From NCBI RefSeq assembly GCF_013256425.1, contig NZ_CP053904.1, forward strand, positions 868,001 through 932,000: a stretch of DNA of 64,000 nt. Reading direction: 5' to 3'. How positions within the stretch are numbered: the stretch's first letter is position 1; each line of letters starts with the position of its first letter. Source of the stretch: Hymenobacter sp. BRD67 (lineage in GTDB: Bacteria; Bacteroidota; Bacteroidia; Cytophagales; Hymenobacteraceae). A program made the translations under genes and the position numbers. The notes beneath the pieces were generated by a model, which ran no database searches, was not told the DNA's origin, and saw only the letters and a program-made list of their open reading frames with translations. This document shows, piece by piece, positions 38,111-47,792 of this stretch.

Positions 38111-39787
38111 TTACAGGTTCTGCTTTTTCAGCTCGCCCACGGCGTGGTCCACGGCGCGGGCCGTAAGAGCCAGGTAGGTAAGCGAGGGGTTCTGGCAGGC
38201 AGCCGAGGTCATAGCCGCGCCATCCGTCACGTAAACATTCGGCGCGTCCCATACCTGGTTGTGCTGGTTGAGCACCGACGTTCTGGGGTCACGGCCCATG
38301 CGGGCAGTGCCCATCTCGTGGATGCCGCCGCCCATGTTGTACCCGTTGTTATAGGTTTTTACGTTTTTCAGGCCCGCGTTTTCCAGCATTTCCTGGGCGT
38401 CGGCCATCATATCGACCCGCATTTTCTGCTCATTATCGCGGATGGTGGCATCCATCGCCAGCACGGGCAGGCCCCATTTGTCCTTCTTCGTTTGGTCGAG
38501 GAAAATGCGGTTGTCATGGTAGGGCAGCGTCTCGCCAAAGGCCGTCATGCCCATTGTCCAGTTGCCGGGCTCGCTGAGGGCGTCTTTGAACCCGCCGCCG
38601 ATACTCATTTCCGGAATCTCGCGGCTCCAGCCCTCGCGGCCTGCGCCACCCTGGTAGCCAAAGCCCCGGATATAGTCGCGCTTGTCGCCAAACAGGTTGC
38701 GATAGCGAGGCACGTAAATACCGTTGGCCCGGCGGCCATACACATACTTGTCCTCGTAGCCGGGCATTTCGCCGTGGGCGCCTACCCGGAAGTGGTGGTC
38801 CATCACATTGTGGCCCAGCTCGCCGCTGCTACTGCCCAGGCCGCCGGGCCACACCTCGGTGGCCGAGTTCATCAGCACCCAGGCCGAGTTCAGGGCCGAG
38901 GCATTGAGGAAGATTACTTTGGCGTAGTACTCATACGTCTTATTCGTTTCGGCATCAAGTACTTCTACGCCCTTAGCGCGCTTGGTATCCTTGTCGTAGA
39001 GAATTTTAGTTACGATGGAGAAAGGCCGCAAAGTGAGGTTGCCCGTGGCCACCGCCGCCGGCAGCGTGGCCGACTGCGTACTGAAATAAGCTCCAAACGG
39101 GCAGCCCAGCCAGCATTTGTTGCGGTATTGGCAGCTCACGCGGTTGTTGTGGGCCCGCGTGATATTGGCGGTGCGGCCAATAATCAGGTGGCGGTCCTTG
39201 TAATGCTTTTTAATGCGGGCGGCCACGTCCTTTTCCACCACGTTCAGCTCCATCGGGGGCATAAAGTCGCCGTCGGGCAGCTGGGGCAACCCGTCGCGGT
39301 TGCCACTGATGCCGGCAAACTTCTCAGCATGGCTGTACCACGGAGCCAGGTCTTTGTAGCGAATGGGCCAGTCCACGGCCACGCCGTCCTTGGCATTGGC
39401 TTCAAAGTCGTAGTCGCTCCAGCGGTAGCTCTGCCGCCCCCATATCAGGGAGCGCCCGCCCACCTGGTAGCCCCGAAACCAGTCAAATGGCTTCACCTCC
39501 GTGTAGGGGCTATCCTTCTCGTTCACCCAAAAATCGAGGTTGGCCTCGTTGAGCGTATAATCGCGCTTGAGTACCGGATGGTCGGCAATCATCTGCTGGG
39601 TTTTGCCCCCGCGGTGCGGAAGCTCCCAGGGCGCCTTGTTGGCGTTCACGTAGTCCTTGATGTGCTCCACGTTGCGCCCGCGCTCCAGCATGATAGTCTT
39701 CAGGCCCTTTTCAGTCAGTTCCTTCGCGGCCATGCCGCCCGAAATCCCAGAGCCGATAACGATGGCATCATAGGTAAATTTTTCCAT
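38111..39787 (-). CDS. GMC oxidoreductase (glucoside/gluconate dehydrogenase large subunit-like)
   Basis: This 558-residue flavoprotein has the N-terminal FAD motif DAIVIGSGISGGMAAKELTE and IMLERGRNVEHIKDYVN, YRNKCWLGCPFGAYFS, LNASALNSAWVLMNSATEVW and GGGIHEMGTARMGRDPR. It ends with LTYLALTARAVDHAV. It lacks a signal peptide, as expected if it is exported piggyback with the Tat-carrying small subunit next to it. Together they would form a quinone/cytochrome-linked sugar 3-dehydrogenase. I start at ATG 39787 since upstream codons add no family sequence. Confidence 0.92.
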   Translation of the reverse strand: MEKFTYDAIVIGSGISGGMAAKELTEKGLKTIMLERGRNVEHIKDYVNANKAPWELPHRGGKTQQMIADHPVLKRDYTLNEANLDFWVNEKDSPYTEVKPFDWFRGYQVGGRSLIWGRQSYRWSDYDFEANAKDGVAVDWPIRYKDLAPWYSHAEKFAGISGNRDGLPQLPDGDFMPPMELNVVEKDVAARIKKHYKDRHLIIGRTANITRAHNNRVSCQYRNKCWLGCPFGAYFSTQSATLPAAVATGNLTLRPFSIVTKILYDKDTKRAKGVEVLDAETNKTYEYYAKVIFLNASALNSAWVLMNSATEVWPGGLGSSSGELGHNVMDHHFRVGAHGEMPGYEDKYVYGRRANGIYVPRYRNLFGDKRDYIRGFGYQGGAGREGWSREIPEMSIGGGFKDALSEPGNWTMGMTAFGETLPYHDNRIFLDQTKKDKWGLPVLAMDATIRDNEQKMRVDMMADAQEMLENAGLKNVKTYNNGYNMGGGIHEMGTARMGRDPRTSVLNQHNQVWDAPNVYVTDGAAMTSAACQNPSLTYLALTARAVDHAVGELKKQNL

Positions 39788-39838
39788 AAAACGTGGGGTG
39801 GGAATAGAGAATGCGAAGAAGCGATAGTGTGCGGCCAC

Positions 39839-40723
39839 TTACACCAGGGTTCGCTTGAGGTAAGCTATGCTTTGCCGAATGCTGTCGAAGGGCGAGCCGG
39901 GTGTTTTGTCCTGCTCCACAAAGAAGTACTGCATCCCGGCGAGTTTGGCCTCGGCAAAAATGCGCTTGAAGTCGATGCTGCCATTGCCTACTTCCGTGAA
40001 GCTGCGCTCGGCCGTTTTATCCATATCCTTGATATGCCAGAGCGGAAAGCGGCCGGGGTTGGCCTTAAACAGCGCTACCGGGTCGTGCCCGGCCTTGGTA
40101 GCCCAGTAAAGGTCCAGCTCCATCTTGACCAGACTTTTATCGGTCAGGCTCAGCAGCACATCGTAGGGCAGCTTGCCGGCCTGGGCCGCAAACTCGAAGT
40201 CGTGGTTGTGATAGCAAAGCTGGATGCCGGCCTTTTTGCAGCGCTCGCCGGCTTTGTTGAGATGCTCGGCAATCAGTTTGTAATGGTCAAGGTTGCCGCG
40301 CTCAGTGTCAAGCAGGTAAGCGCACACCATGTACTTTACGCCAACCTGGGCCGCGTCGTCGACCGCCTTGTCCCAGCCGTGCAGAATGGTACCCTGCGTT
40401 GGCTGCCCATTCTGCTGGGCCTCGCCCAGCATGTAGTGGCTGCTGGGCATGATGAGGCCGTTTTCGCGCAGTACCTTGGCAAACGCGGCCGGCTCCATGC
40501 CATAAAACTTCAGGCTACCCGTATAGGTGGCTCCTTCCACCGAATTGTAGCCCAGCTGCGCTACCTTGGCCAGGGTGCCGGCCGGGTTCTGCTGCATGGC
40601 ATCGCGTACAGTATATAGCTGCAATCCTATGTATTGTTTCGGGGCTGCCAGTAAGCGGGGGCTCACCAGCACGCCGGCTGAAAGCAAGGTGGCAGACTTT
40701 ACAAAATCGCGGCGAGAGGACAT
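39839..40723 (-). CDS. Sugar phosphate isomerase/epimerase, Tat-exported
   Basis: The 294-residue TIM-barrel protein has a twin-arginine signal (MSSRRDFVKSATLLSAGVLV) and the xylose isomerase-like fold: IGLQLYTVRDAMQQNPAGTL, VSPRLLAAP, LCYHNHDFEFA, VKMELDLYWATKAG and LWHIKDMDKT. Metal-ligand Glu, His and Asp are in place. It opens the minus-strand locus, divergent from the GntP permease. It could act on 3-keto-glycosides outside the cytoplasm, like relatives that act as lyases. Confidence 0.92.
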   Translation of the reverse strand: MSSRRDFVKSATLLSAGVLVSPRLLAAPKQYIGLQLYTVRDAMQQNPAGTLAKVAQLGYNSVEGATYTGSLKFYGMEPAAFAKVLRENGLIMPSSHYMLGEAQQNGQPTQGTILHGWDKAVDDAAQVGVKYMVCAYLLDTERGNLDHYKLIAEHLNKAGERCKKAGIQLCYHNHDFEFAAQAGKLPYDVLLSLTDKSLVKMELDLYWATKAGHDPVALFKANPGRFPLWHIKDMDKTAERSFTEVGNGSIDFKRIFAEAKLAGMQYFFVEQDKTPGSPFDSIRQSIAYLKRTLV

Positions 40724-41038
40724 AGGTAGTCGGGTGGGAAAAGGGAGTGAAGCAACCTGGCAGAATAGTAGCAGAGGTAGCCCGGCAGTTGGCCAGGAGG
40801 TACTGCCAACGTAGCTAGCCGCCGCTAATGTATTGGTCTATTTTGCAAGAATCCCCACGCTATGGGCTTTAAAAAAATGGCCGCTACGCCGCCTATTTGC
40901 GTGTTTATACACTTACTGCACACGGCAGGGAAAGCTTAAAACGGCCCTTGCCGTGCATTCAAAACAGCTTTGCCAGTGGTGCGCCGTTAAAAAACAATCT
41001 GCACAAGGTGCCTGCCGCACCAGTTTCTCGCTGCTCCT
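40724..41038. other. Divergent intergenic region
   Basis: This 315-base region lies between the isomerase gene and the GntP permease gene, which diverge from it, so it should hold both promoters and any operator. I see no clear hairpin, repeat or TAnnTTTG element in it. Confidence 0.45.
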
Positions 41039-42367
41039 ATGACCTCCCTCTTGATACTGCTGGCCGTGCTCGCACTTATTGGACTTATCAGCTGGGCCAG
41101 AATAGCACCTTTTTTGGCCTTCCTGCTGGTGGCGCTGGGGCTCGGCTTTTCACTAAGGCTGCCACCCGCCGGCCTGGTAGCGGCCATATCCCAGGGGTTT
41201 GGTGAAGCCCTGGGCTCGGTAGCAATACTCATTGTGCTGGGGGCTATGCTGGGCAAACTCGTGGCCGATAGCGGGGCCGCCCAGCAGATTGCGACCGTGA
41301 TGACGGCCGCACTCGGAGCCCGCAATATTCAGTGGACGCTGATGGCCGCGGGCCTCATTATTGGCATTCCGCTATTTTATAATGTGGGCTTTGTGCTGGT
41401 GGTTCCCATCGTGTTTTCTGTGGCGTACAGGTACCGCTTACCGGCCGTTTATGTGGGGCTGCCCGTGCTGGCTTCGCTGTCGGTGCTGCACGGCTTTCTG
41501 CCACCACACCCTGGGCCAACGGCGCTGGTGGCCCAACTGCACGCCAGCCTGGGGCTGACGTTTGCCTACGGCCTGCTGCTGGCTGTTCCGGCCATTATTC
41601 TGGCGGGCCCGCTGTATGCCCGCACCCTGCGGCATATAGTAGCGGTGCCATTGCCGGGCTTTGTGGGTGAGGTTCTGCCCGCCAGCGCGCTGCCGGGGCG
41701 CGCCAACAGCTTCCTCTCATCGCTACTGCCCGTGCTGGTGCTGGGGTCGTTATTGAGCCTGCGAGCAGCCTTACCCGCAGGCACGGGCGCCGGCCCGCTG
41801 CTAGACCTGCTGGCCGAGCCGGTAGTGGCTATGCTGCTAGCCGTGCTGGTGGCAACTATCAGCCTGGGCCTGGCCCGAGGGCGCTCCATAAGCCAGCTCA
41901 TGGATGCTTACAACGTGGCTATTAAGGATGTAGCGGCCATTCTGCTTATTATTGGTGGCGCAGGGGCACTCAAGCAAGTGCTCGTCGCCAGCGGGGCTAG
42001 TCAGGAAATTGCTGCCAGCCTGCGCAGTACTGGTTTGCCGCCGCTTGTGCTCGGGTGGGTGCTGGCCGCAACTATTCGGGTATGCCTGGGCTCAGCTACC
42101 ATTGCCGGCCTCACGGCAGCCGGCGTTTTACTGCCTATGCTGAAGCAAACGCCCGTTAACCCTAACCTGCTGGTCTTGGCCATCGGTGCCGGCAGCTTAG
42201 CGTTATCGCACCTGAATGACGCGGGCTTCTGGCTGTTCAAAGAATATTTCAACCTCTCCGTCAGCGATACGCTCCGCTCCTGGACGGTAATGGAAACTAT
42301 CGTGTCGGTCGTCGGGCTGCTAGGTGTTTTACTGCTCAGCCAGGTGCTGCCGTTGGCAAGCTACTGA
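41039..42367 (+). CDS. GntP-family gluconate:H+ symporter
   Basis: This 442-residue permease has 12-14 membrane segments and GntP-family features: ISWARIAPFLAFLLVALGLG, VLGAMLGKLVADSGAAQQIA, HGFLPPHPGPTALVAQLHAS, LIIGGAGALKQVLVASGASQ and LSHLNDAGFWLFKEYFNLSV. It takes up gluconate or related sugar acids with protons. Its promoter lies in the region shared with the sugar-oxidation locus, which suggests the two are regulated together. Confidence 0.93.
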   Translation: MTSLLILLAVLALIGLISWARIAPFLAFLLVALGLGFSLRLPPAGLVAAISQGFGEALGSVAILIVLGAMLGKLVADSGAAQQIATVMTAALGARNIQWTLMAAGLIIGIPLFYNVGFVLVVPIVFSVAYRYRLPAVYVGLPVLASLSVLHGFLPPHPGPTALVAQLHASLGLTFAYGLLLAVPAIILAGPLYARTLRHIVAVPLPGFVGEVLPASALPGRANSFLSSLLPVLVLGSLLSLRAALPAGTGAGPLLDLLAEPVVAMLLAVLVATISLGLARGRSISQLMDAYNVAIKDVAAILLIIGGAGALKQVLVASGASQEIAASLRSTGLPPLVLGWVLAATIRVCLGSATIAGLTAAGVLLPMLKQTPVNPNLLVLAIGAGSLALSHLNDAGFWLFKEYFNLSVSDTLRSWTVMETIVSVVGLLGVLLLSQVLPLASY

Positions 42368-42692
42368 AAAAGAGCTCATGGTGAATCCGGCGCTGGCCAG
42401 CCTCGGCCAGCAGGGGTGGAATTGGGCCCAAACGCCAAATTGGGTTGTTTCGCAACAGAGGCTTAAAACTATCCCCAGGCTTACAGCTCCTGAGGTTTGG
42501 CCGGGAGCATGACCTGCCAGGTGGTTTTTGTGCGGCGTGCTGTAGCAGTCCGCGCAGCTTACTACTCGACCGGCTCCTGCTGCTTGTTTTCCTTAAAGCG
42601 GTACCCAAGTGAGTACACAGGGCGGGCTGCCGCCCTCAACCTGTACCCTTACTTGCAAACTGCCATAGATTTTATAGTAAGAGATATACAAC
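42368..42692. other. Intergenic region downstream of gntP
   Basis: No gene or clear terminator is seen in these 325 bases between the convergent GntP and AraC-type genes. Confidence 0.45.
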
Positions 42693-43605
42693 TTATTGCG
42701 CTGAAAAGCGGAAGGCTACGGGCGTGAGCCCCGTCTTGCGCTTGAAGAGGCGGTTGAAGTACTGCGGGTACTCAAAGCCCAGCGCAAAGGCCGTCTCGTT
42801 GATAGACAACGAGGTAGTCAGGAGCAGGCGTTTAGCTTTCTCAATCAGGGCGTGGTGCAGGTGCTGTTGGGTGTTCTGGCCAGTGAGGGAGCGTAGCATA
42901 TCGCTTAGGTAGGCAGGCGATACGTGCAGCGCGTCGGCGAAGTATTGCACCGTTGGCAGCGGCTGTGAGCCGTCCTGGGCAAAGAAGCTGGTCAGCAGTG
43001 CTTCAAAGCGACTCAGCTGGTCGTGCTCAGCCGTGCGCCGGGTCAGAAACTGCCGGTGGTAGAACCGATTAGCATAATTGAGCAGGAGTTCGAGCTGCGA
43101 AACCAGCACATCCTGGCTGAATGCGTCGATGGGCCGCTCGTACTCGCCGCGAATTGTTGCCAGCAAGACATCAAGTACCTGCTCCTCTTGGGCCGAAACG
43201 TGCAGGGCCTCGTGCACGGCGTAGGCAAAAAAGCCGTAGCTGCCAATTTTCTGGCCCAGGGGGTACTTCCGCAGTAGGTCGGGATGAAAAACTACCATCC
43301 ACCCGTTTAGCGCTGACGTGTCAACTGCGGCATCCACTGCAAAGGTTTGGCCGGGAGCTACGAAGCCCAGCACCCCCTCGCGGAAGTCGTAGGACTGGTA
43401 CCCGTAGTACAGACGCCCCTTAAAGTCTTTTTTGAGCCAGATAGTGTAAAGCTGCTGGACGACGGTAACCGATAGGGGAAGAGGCGGCAGGTGCCGGGCT
43501 TGGGCCAGGTCAATGACGGTGAGCAGCGGGTGCGCGGGTGCGGGTAAGCCGCGTGTAGTCCGTCACGGTATGCAGGACGACAAACTCTTTCGGCGACTGT
43601 TTCAT
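42693..43605 (-). CDS. AraC-family transcriptional regulator, with frameshift
   Basis: About 303 residues. The C-terminal HTH is clear (LPTVQYFADALHVSPAYLSD, LTGQNTQQHLHHALIEKAKR, LSINETAFALGFEYPQYFNR, LFKRKTGLTPVAFR). The N-terminal cupin-like part starts MKQSPKEFVVLHTVTDYTR at 43605 and runs into LYYGYQSYDFREGVLGFVAP. The frame between them changes near 43545 by two missing or one extra base. AraC proteins activate or repress metabolism genes on ligand binding; the convergent GntP permease or downstream aldo/keto reductase are possible targets. Confidence 0.83.
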
Positions 43606-43726
43606 AGAGCAGAGCGCCCCAAGGGGCAAATTTTACGGTTACTGCCGGCTGATTACCCCGTGCGCCCCTGCGTTAGCACTGACGCAGCGCGGCGACAAGC
43701 CGGCGGCTAAGTTGTAAGCTCCAAGA

Positions 43727-44720
43727 TTACATTTCCGGGTAAGCTGAGCCCGCAACGCTGCCAACCGGCAGGATTGCTTCTATCTCCGTCAGCTCGGCGG
43801 CGCTTAAGGTAAGGCCGGCAGCTGCCACGTTGGCTTCCAGATTTTTACGCTGCCGGGTGCCGGGGATGGGAACTACGCCCTGCGCCAGCACCCAGGCCAG
43901 GGCCAGCTGCGACGACGTAACGCCCTTTGCGGCGGCCAGGGCTTGCAGCTTCTTTACCAATTCCAGGTTTCGGTAAAAGTTTTCGCCCTGGTAGCGCGGA
44001 AAAAAGCGCCGGAAGTCGTCTTCGGCAAAATCGTCCGGCGACTGGATTTCGCCGGCTAAAAAGCCCCGGCCTAAGGGTGAGTAGGCCACGAACCCGATAC
44101 CCAATGCCTTGGCCGTTTGCAGGATGTCCTCTTCCTCCGCTCGTCGGTCGAAGAGCGAGTACTCAGTTTGCAGCGCCGTGAGCGGGTGCACGGCGTGCCC
44201 CCGGCGCAGGCTATCGGCCGTCACTTCCGACAGGCCCAGGTACCGGACTTTGCCTTCTTCTACCAGCCGGCTCATGGCCCCACGGTCTCCTCAAGGGCGT
44301 AGCAGTATCCAGCCGGTGCAGGTAGTAGAGGTCTACGTAGTCGGTACGCAGGTTTTTGAGGGAGCGCTCAATGGACTTGCGTACGTAGTCGGGCCGGCCG
44401 TTGAAGCCATTGGTCATGTGGCCTGCGTCGTCGATTTCAAAGCCAAACTTGGTAGCGACGGTAAATTGCTCCCGCTTGCCGGCAATGGCTTTGCCTACCA
44501 GCTGCTCGTTCACCAGGGGCCCGTAGATGTCTGCCGTGTCGAGCAGGGTTACGCCCAGCTCCAGGGCGCGGTGAATAGTAGCAATGCTTTCCGTTTCATC
44601 GGCCGCGCCATAAACGCTCAGCTGTCCGGAAGCCATTCCCGTCATGCCCATCAGCCCCAGGCCTTCGGCCGATACCTGCAAGCCCTGGCTGCCTAGAGGC
44701 ACTTTCTTTAACGCGCTCAT
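43727..44720 (-). CDS. Aldo/keto reductase, with frameshift
   Basis: An about 331-residue NADP-dependent oxidoreductase of the IolS/YajO group. It begins [20 protein letters not shown] and has [20 protein letters not shown] (catalytic Asp/Tyr), [53 protein letters not shown] and [20 protein letters not shown]. The break near 44280 needs two added bases, one C before TTGAGG and one G in the following GGGG run, giving [18 protein letters not shown]. Confidence 0.87.
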
Positions 44721-45122
44721 AATTTGGTAAGTAGAATAGGCAACTGCGTGGAGAAACGCTCCCCTCTGTACTGCAAAAGTCGTGGCCGGACCTGCCGACT
44801 AAGCTATACAAACTGCTGCTTTTAAAATACAAACCGCTGGCTATGCCGCGCTTGCAGTGGGTTATCCGATTGGTGCCGGTTGGCGCCAGCCTTGGCCCGA
44901 GGCGCCGCCAAAAACCCAGCCCGGTTCAGCTCCGCCGTAAAAATGGGGTAGGGAAACATCGGCTCCGGGGCGCTGACATCTGCTAATAACTGGAGTTGGG
45001 AGGTCTGCGGGCCCAGCTACGAAACACCTATGCGTAAGCCCTGATTTGCATCCCACGAGCCAGCAGCAGGTATCTTGTGTTAACAGTAGTCGACTATTTG
45101 CCTCAACTGCTTCAGCCTTTCG
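44721..45122. other. Intergenic region
   Basis: No gene, hairpin or repeat is convincing in these 400 bases. A 64-codon frame on the minus strand (44862-45056) shows no family features. Confidence 0.45.
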
Positions 45123-46187
45123 CTACTTCCAGGTTAGGTCCACTGAGTCTCGCACAGTAGTGGGAGTAGCGGCCGTGATTGCCCCCAGGTAGCCGTTGGT
45201 GGGTAGGTCGCGGCCGTAGCTGTAGGCTTTCACCTTGCCGCTGGTGAATACTTTGACCAGCGTATAGCCGTAGAAAAGCCGGTTGGGTGAGGCGCTGGCG
45301 TCGAGTACCGAGCCGCCGTTGCCGGCAATTACCTGCCAGGGGTGATAGCTGGGCTGCTGCGAGCGGAAATACAAATGGTTGTGCGCCGCCAGCATAGCCT
45401 CGGCGTGGTTTGCTTCGAGCACGTCCCACATGCTGCCGCCGTTGCTGAGGCCATCGCCGCCGGGCGCGGGTAGGGCCGGCTTATGGCCGAAGGCAAACAG
45501 GTGCTTGGCACCCTTGGCGCGGGCGGCAGCCAGGTCGGCTTGCAGCCAGGCTAGTGGTACGGTAGCCTCGGCGCCCACCGGGTCGGTATTCAGCACCACA
45601 AAGTGCGATTTTTTGTAGTCAAACGAGTACGTGAGCTGGCTTTGGTCGGTGGCCAGCTTGTCGGGGCCGCCGGCAGCGGGGCCGTTGCTACCCACCGTGT
45701 AGGGCCGCATGGCGCTGCGCCAGGCCTGCTCGGCCGCCAGGAAAGACGGCTGGTTTTTGCCGCTCATCACCTCGTGGTTGCCGGGCATCGCCACCAGCCG
45801 GATACCGGTGCGGCTCAAGGGATTATTCTGATAAAGCCTTCCCCAGGCCCGCAGTTCGCGCCCCAGTACGGCCGAGTCGGGCGAGTAGCCCAGCACCATA
45901 TCGCCCATAAAAAACAGGTAATCGGGCACCGGCTTCAGGGCTGCCAGCTCGGCGTAGGTTTGGGTAAGCTGGGGAACGTTGGCGGTGCTGGGGTTGGTGG
46001 CCAGGTTCAGGTCCGAATTATCCACGCGGTTGCAGCCCAGCACGGCGAAGGAATAGGCCAGCGTATCGCGGGCAGCCGTCGGGATAGGGCCGGGCGCAGG
46101 CTGGGGCGTGGCGTCGGAGCTGGTGTGGCAGCCGGCGAGGGCCAGTGCGGCGAGCAGGCCGAGGGCCAGGGGCGTAAGGATTTTCAT
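45123..46187 (-). CDS. Metallophosphoesterase lipoprotein
   Basis: This is a 354-residue calcineurin-like phosphoesterase with a lipoprotein signal (LGLLAALALAGC). Metal-binding motifs are visible: FAVLGCNRVDNSDL, YLFFMGDMVLGYS, RLVAMPGNHEVMS, LFAFGHKPALPAP and MLAAHNHLYFRSQ. It should cut phosphomonoesters or diesters in the envelope. I start at ATG 46187 since the 37-codon extension runs through a repeat. It is last in a minus-strand series of beta-helix, phosphoesterase and receptor genes, separated by a hairpin repeat. Confidence 0.9.
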   Translation of the reverse strand: MKILTPLALGLLAALALAGCHTSSDATPQPAPGPIPTAARDTLAYSFAVLGCNRVDNSDLNLATNPSTANVPQLTQTYAELAALKPVPDYLFFMGDMVLGYSPDSAVLGRELRAWGRLYQNNPLSRTGIRLVAMPGNHEVMSGKNQPSFLAAEQAWRSAMRPYTVGSNGPAAGGPDKLATDQSQLTYSFDYKKSHFVVLNTDPVGAEATVPLAWLQADLAAARAKGAKHLFAFGHKPALPAPGGDGLSNGGSMWDVLEANHAEAMLAAHNHLYFRSQQPSYHPWQVIAGNGGSVLDASASPNRLFYGYTLVKVFTSGKVKAYSYGRDLPTNGYLGAITAATPTTVRDSVDLTWK

Positions 46188-46203
46188 CGAAAAGGCATGA
46201 AAA

Positions 46204-46309
46204 AAGAACGTCATGCTGAGCAAAGCGAGGAATCTCGCTCGAATCGCAGGTTTGGCAACCCTGGCGGCGCGAGCGAGATGCTTTGCTTTGCCCAGCATGA
46301 CGTTCTTTG
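46204..46309. repeat. Long imperfect inverted repeat with GAACGTCATGC ends
   Basis: Arms at about 46204-46242 and 46271-46309 pair over 39 bases with a few mismatches. The outer part contains GAACGTCATGCTG / CAGCATGACGTTC, sharing its core with the repeat at 2118-2170. It lies between the beta-helix lipoprotein and the metallophosphoesterase and may work as a terminator between them. Confidence 0.75.
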
Positions 46310-46334
46310 GGTGTTCAGGCTGGAAAAGGCTGGC

Positions 46335-47759
46335 TTAGTGCTGGTTGCCGCTGCCGTCCGTGGGGTATGCGCCCAGGTCTTTGTTGGGCGGGTTGATGGC
46401 CGTGGCGCCGTAATTCGCATTTACCGGAATGGCCGGCGAGGTAGCCAGCGGCGCAAAGCCCGTGTAGCCCTTGCCGATGGCCGGCGAGGTGCTGTTGAGG
46501 TGGAAGTTGTAGGTGCCCACCGTGTTTACGTCGGCCAGGCGCTTGACCGGGGCCGGCAGCGGAAAGCCCACGAACTGCGGATTGTTTTTGCCTAGCACGG
46601 CGCTGCCGTTATACACCATGCCCAGCTTGTAGCCGGTAGGCAGAAAGGAACTGGGCAGCGGAATATCGGTGGTCTGGGGCTTGGTGAGGAAGGCCGTGGG
46701 ATAGATTTCGTTGGCCTGGGCCAGCGAGTCTACATAGTTCAGGTTGTAGCCGTACTTGAGGTTGGCCGTATCAGCAATCACGAGCACGTTGCCGTAGTAG
46801 TTGCCCGAGCCCACCACGCGCGGGCCATACTTGCAGTTGACCATGATATTGTTGTAGTACGCCCCGCGCGAGCCCTCCTCGTAGTTGATGGAGCCGCCCC
46901 GGCCGGCCGAGTTGCGGCGGTAGCCGTTGTGAATATATGTATTATTATACATGTATATGTTAGTTTGCGGGTTTTTGCCGCCGTTGTTCGAAGCCTTCGA
47001 GCCGTTGGTGGCCGAGCCGATAAACAGGTTGTAGGCGATGTTGCCGGTGGTGCCCGACTTAATGTTCAGGTACTCGCCGCCGGTTTTGCCTCCCTTCTCC
47101 CAGGTATTGCGCATCACGTTTATGCGACCGCCCAGAATGCGAATCGGGTCGTCGGTGCTGCCATATACCCACGAGTCTTCGAGGTCAAACACACCCTGCG
47201 GGTTCTGGAAGAAGATGGGGTAGGTATTCTTGTTGTTGGCAATGCCGGCCGACACGGGCGAGGTCACCACGGTGCCGCCGCCGCCTTCCACGTGGGTCCA
47301 CTTTATCACCATCAGCGGGCAGGTCACATCGCCCAGAATGCCGCCCCACTTGCCCTGGTAGGCAGGGTCGGTGGCGGGGTCGGCACCCACCTGGTCGGTG
47401 TGGGTAAGGTTTTTGGGCGCAAACCAAATCGGCTTGGCAGCGGTGCCCAGCGAGAGCAGCGTGCCTTTAATCACGAAGTTGTAGTTGCCCAGGAAGTTGA
47501 CCTTCACGCCGGGCTGCACTACCAGCGTGTCGCCGGCATTCACAATCACGTCGGCGTTCACGTCGAAGCTCAAATCCTGCTTCATCGTGCCCTTGATGGC
47601 CCCGCCAATGGGCGCGGTGTTGTCCACGGGCTTGCCTACCGTGAGCGGCGGGGTTGAGAGCTGCACGCTTTCGTTCGACTTGTTGCACGAGGCCAGCAGG
47701 CCCAGGCTAGCCAGCGCCAATAGAGCCGAGCCGCGTTGCGCGGTTGTCAGAAATTTCAT
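46335..47759 (-). CDS. Parallel beta-helix lipoprotein of unknown function
   Basis: The 474-residue protein has a lipoprotein signal (LLALASLGLLASC) and a repetitive beta-helix body with Gly/Asn-rich turns: VNAGDTLVVQPGVKVNFLG, IWFAPKNLTHTDQVG, GGRINVMRNTWEKGGKTGGE, YNNTYIHNGYRRNSAGR and NYYGNVLVIADTANL. This resembles pectate-lyase-like right-handed helices, but no catalytic residues can be named. It lies downstream of a metallophosphoesterase and a TonB receptor on the same strand and may bind the substrate at the surface. Confidence 0.75.
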   Translation of the reverse strand: MKFLTTAQRGSALLALASLGLLASCNKSNESVQLSTPPLTVGKPVDNTAPIGGAIKGTMKQDLSFDVNADVIVNAGDTLVVQPGVKVNFLGNYNFVIKGTLLSLGTAAKPIWFAPKNLTHTDQVGADPATDPAYQGKWGGILGDVTCPLMVIKWTHVEGGGGTVVTSPVSAGIANNKNTYPIFFQNPQGVFDLEDSWVYGSTDDPIRILGGRINVMRNTWEKGGKTGGEYLNIKSGTTGNIAYNLFIGSATNGSKASNNGGKNPQTNIYMYNNTYIHNGYRRNSAGRGGSINYEEGSRGAYYNNIMVNCKYGPRVVGSGNYYGNVLVIADTANLKYGYNLNYVDSLAQANEIYPTAFLTKPQTTDIPLPSSFLPTGYKLGMVYNGSAVLGKNNPQFVGFPLPAPVKRLADVNTVGTYNFHLNSTSPAIGKGYTGFAPLATSPAIPVNANYGATAINPPNKDLGAYPTDGSGNQH

Positions 47760-47792
47760 GGGAATGAAAAAAATGGGAAATAAAAAACAGGG

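Noticed and set aside
37958..40618. An 886-codon open frame on the plus strand
   Set aside because: It lies opposite the GMC oxidoreductase and isomerase genes, whose families are clear. The translated product has no family features and reflects codon bias in high-GC DNA.
44862..45056. Small minus-strand gene
   Set aside because: Only 64 codons with no family features in a region that looks non-coding.
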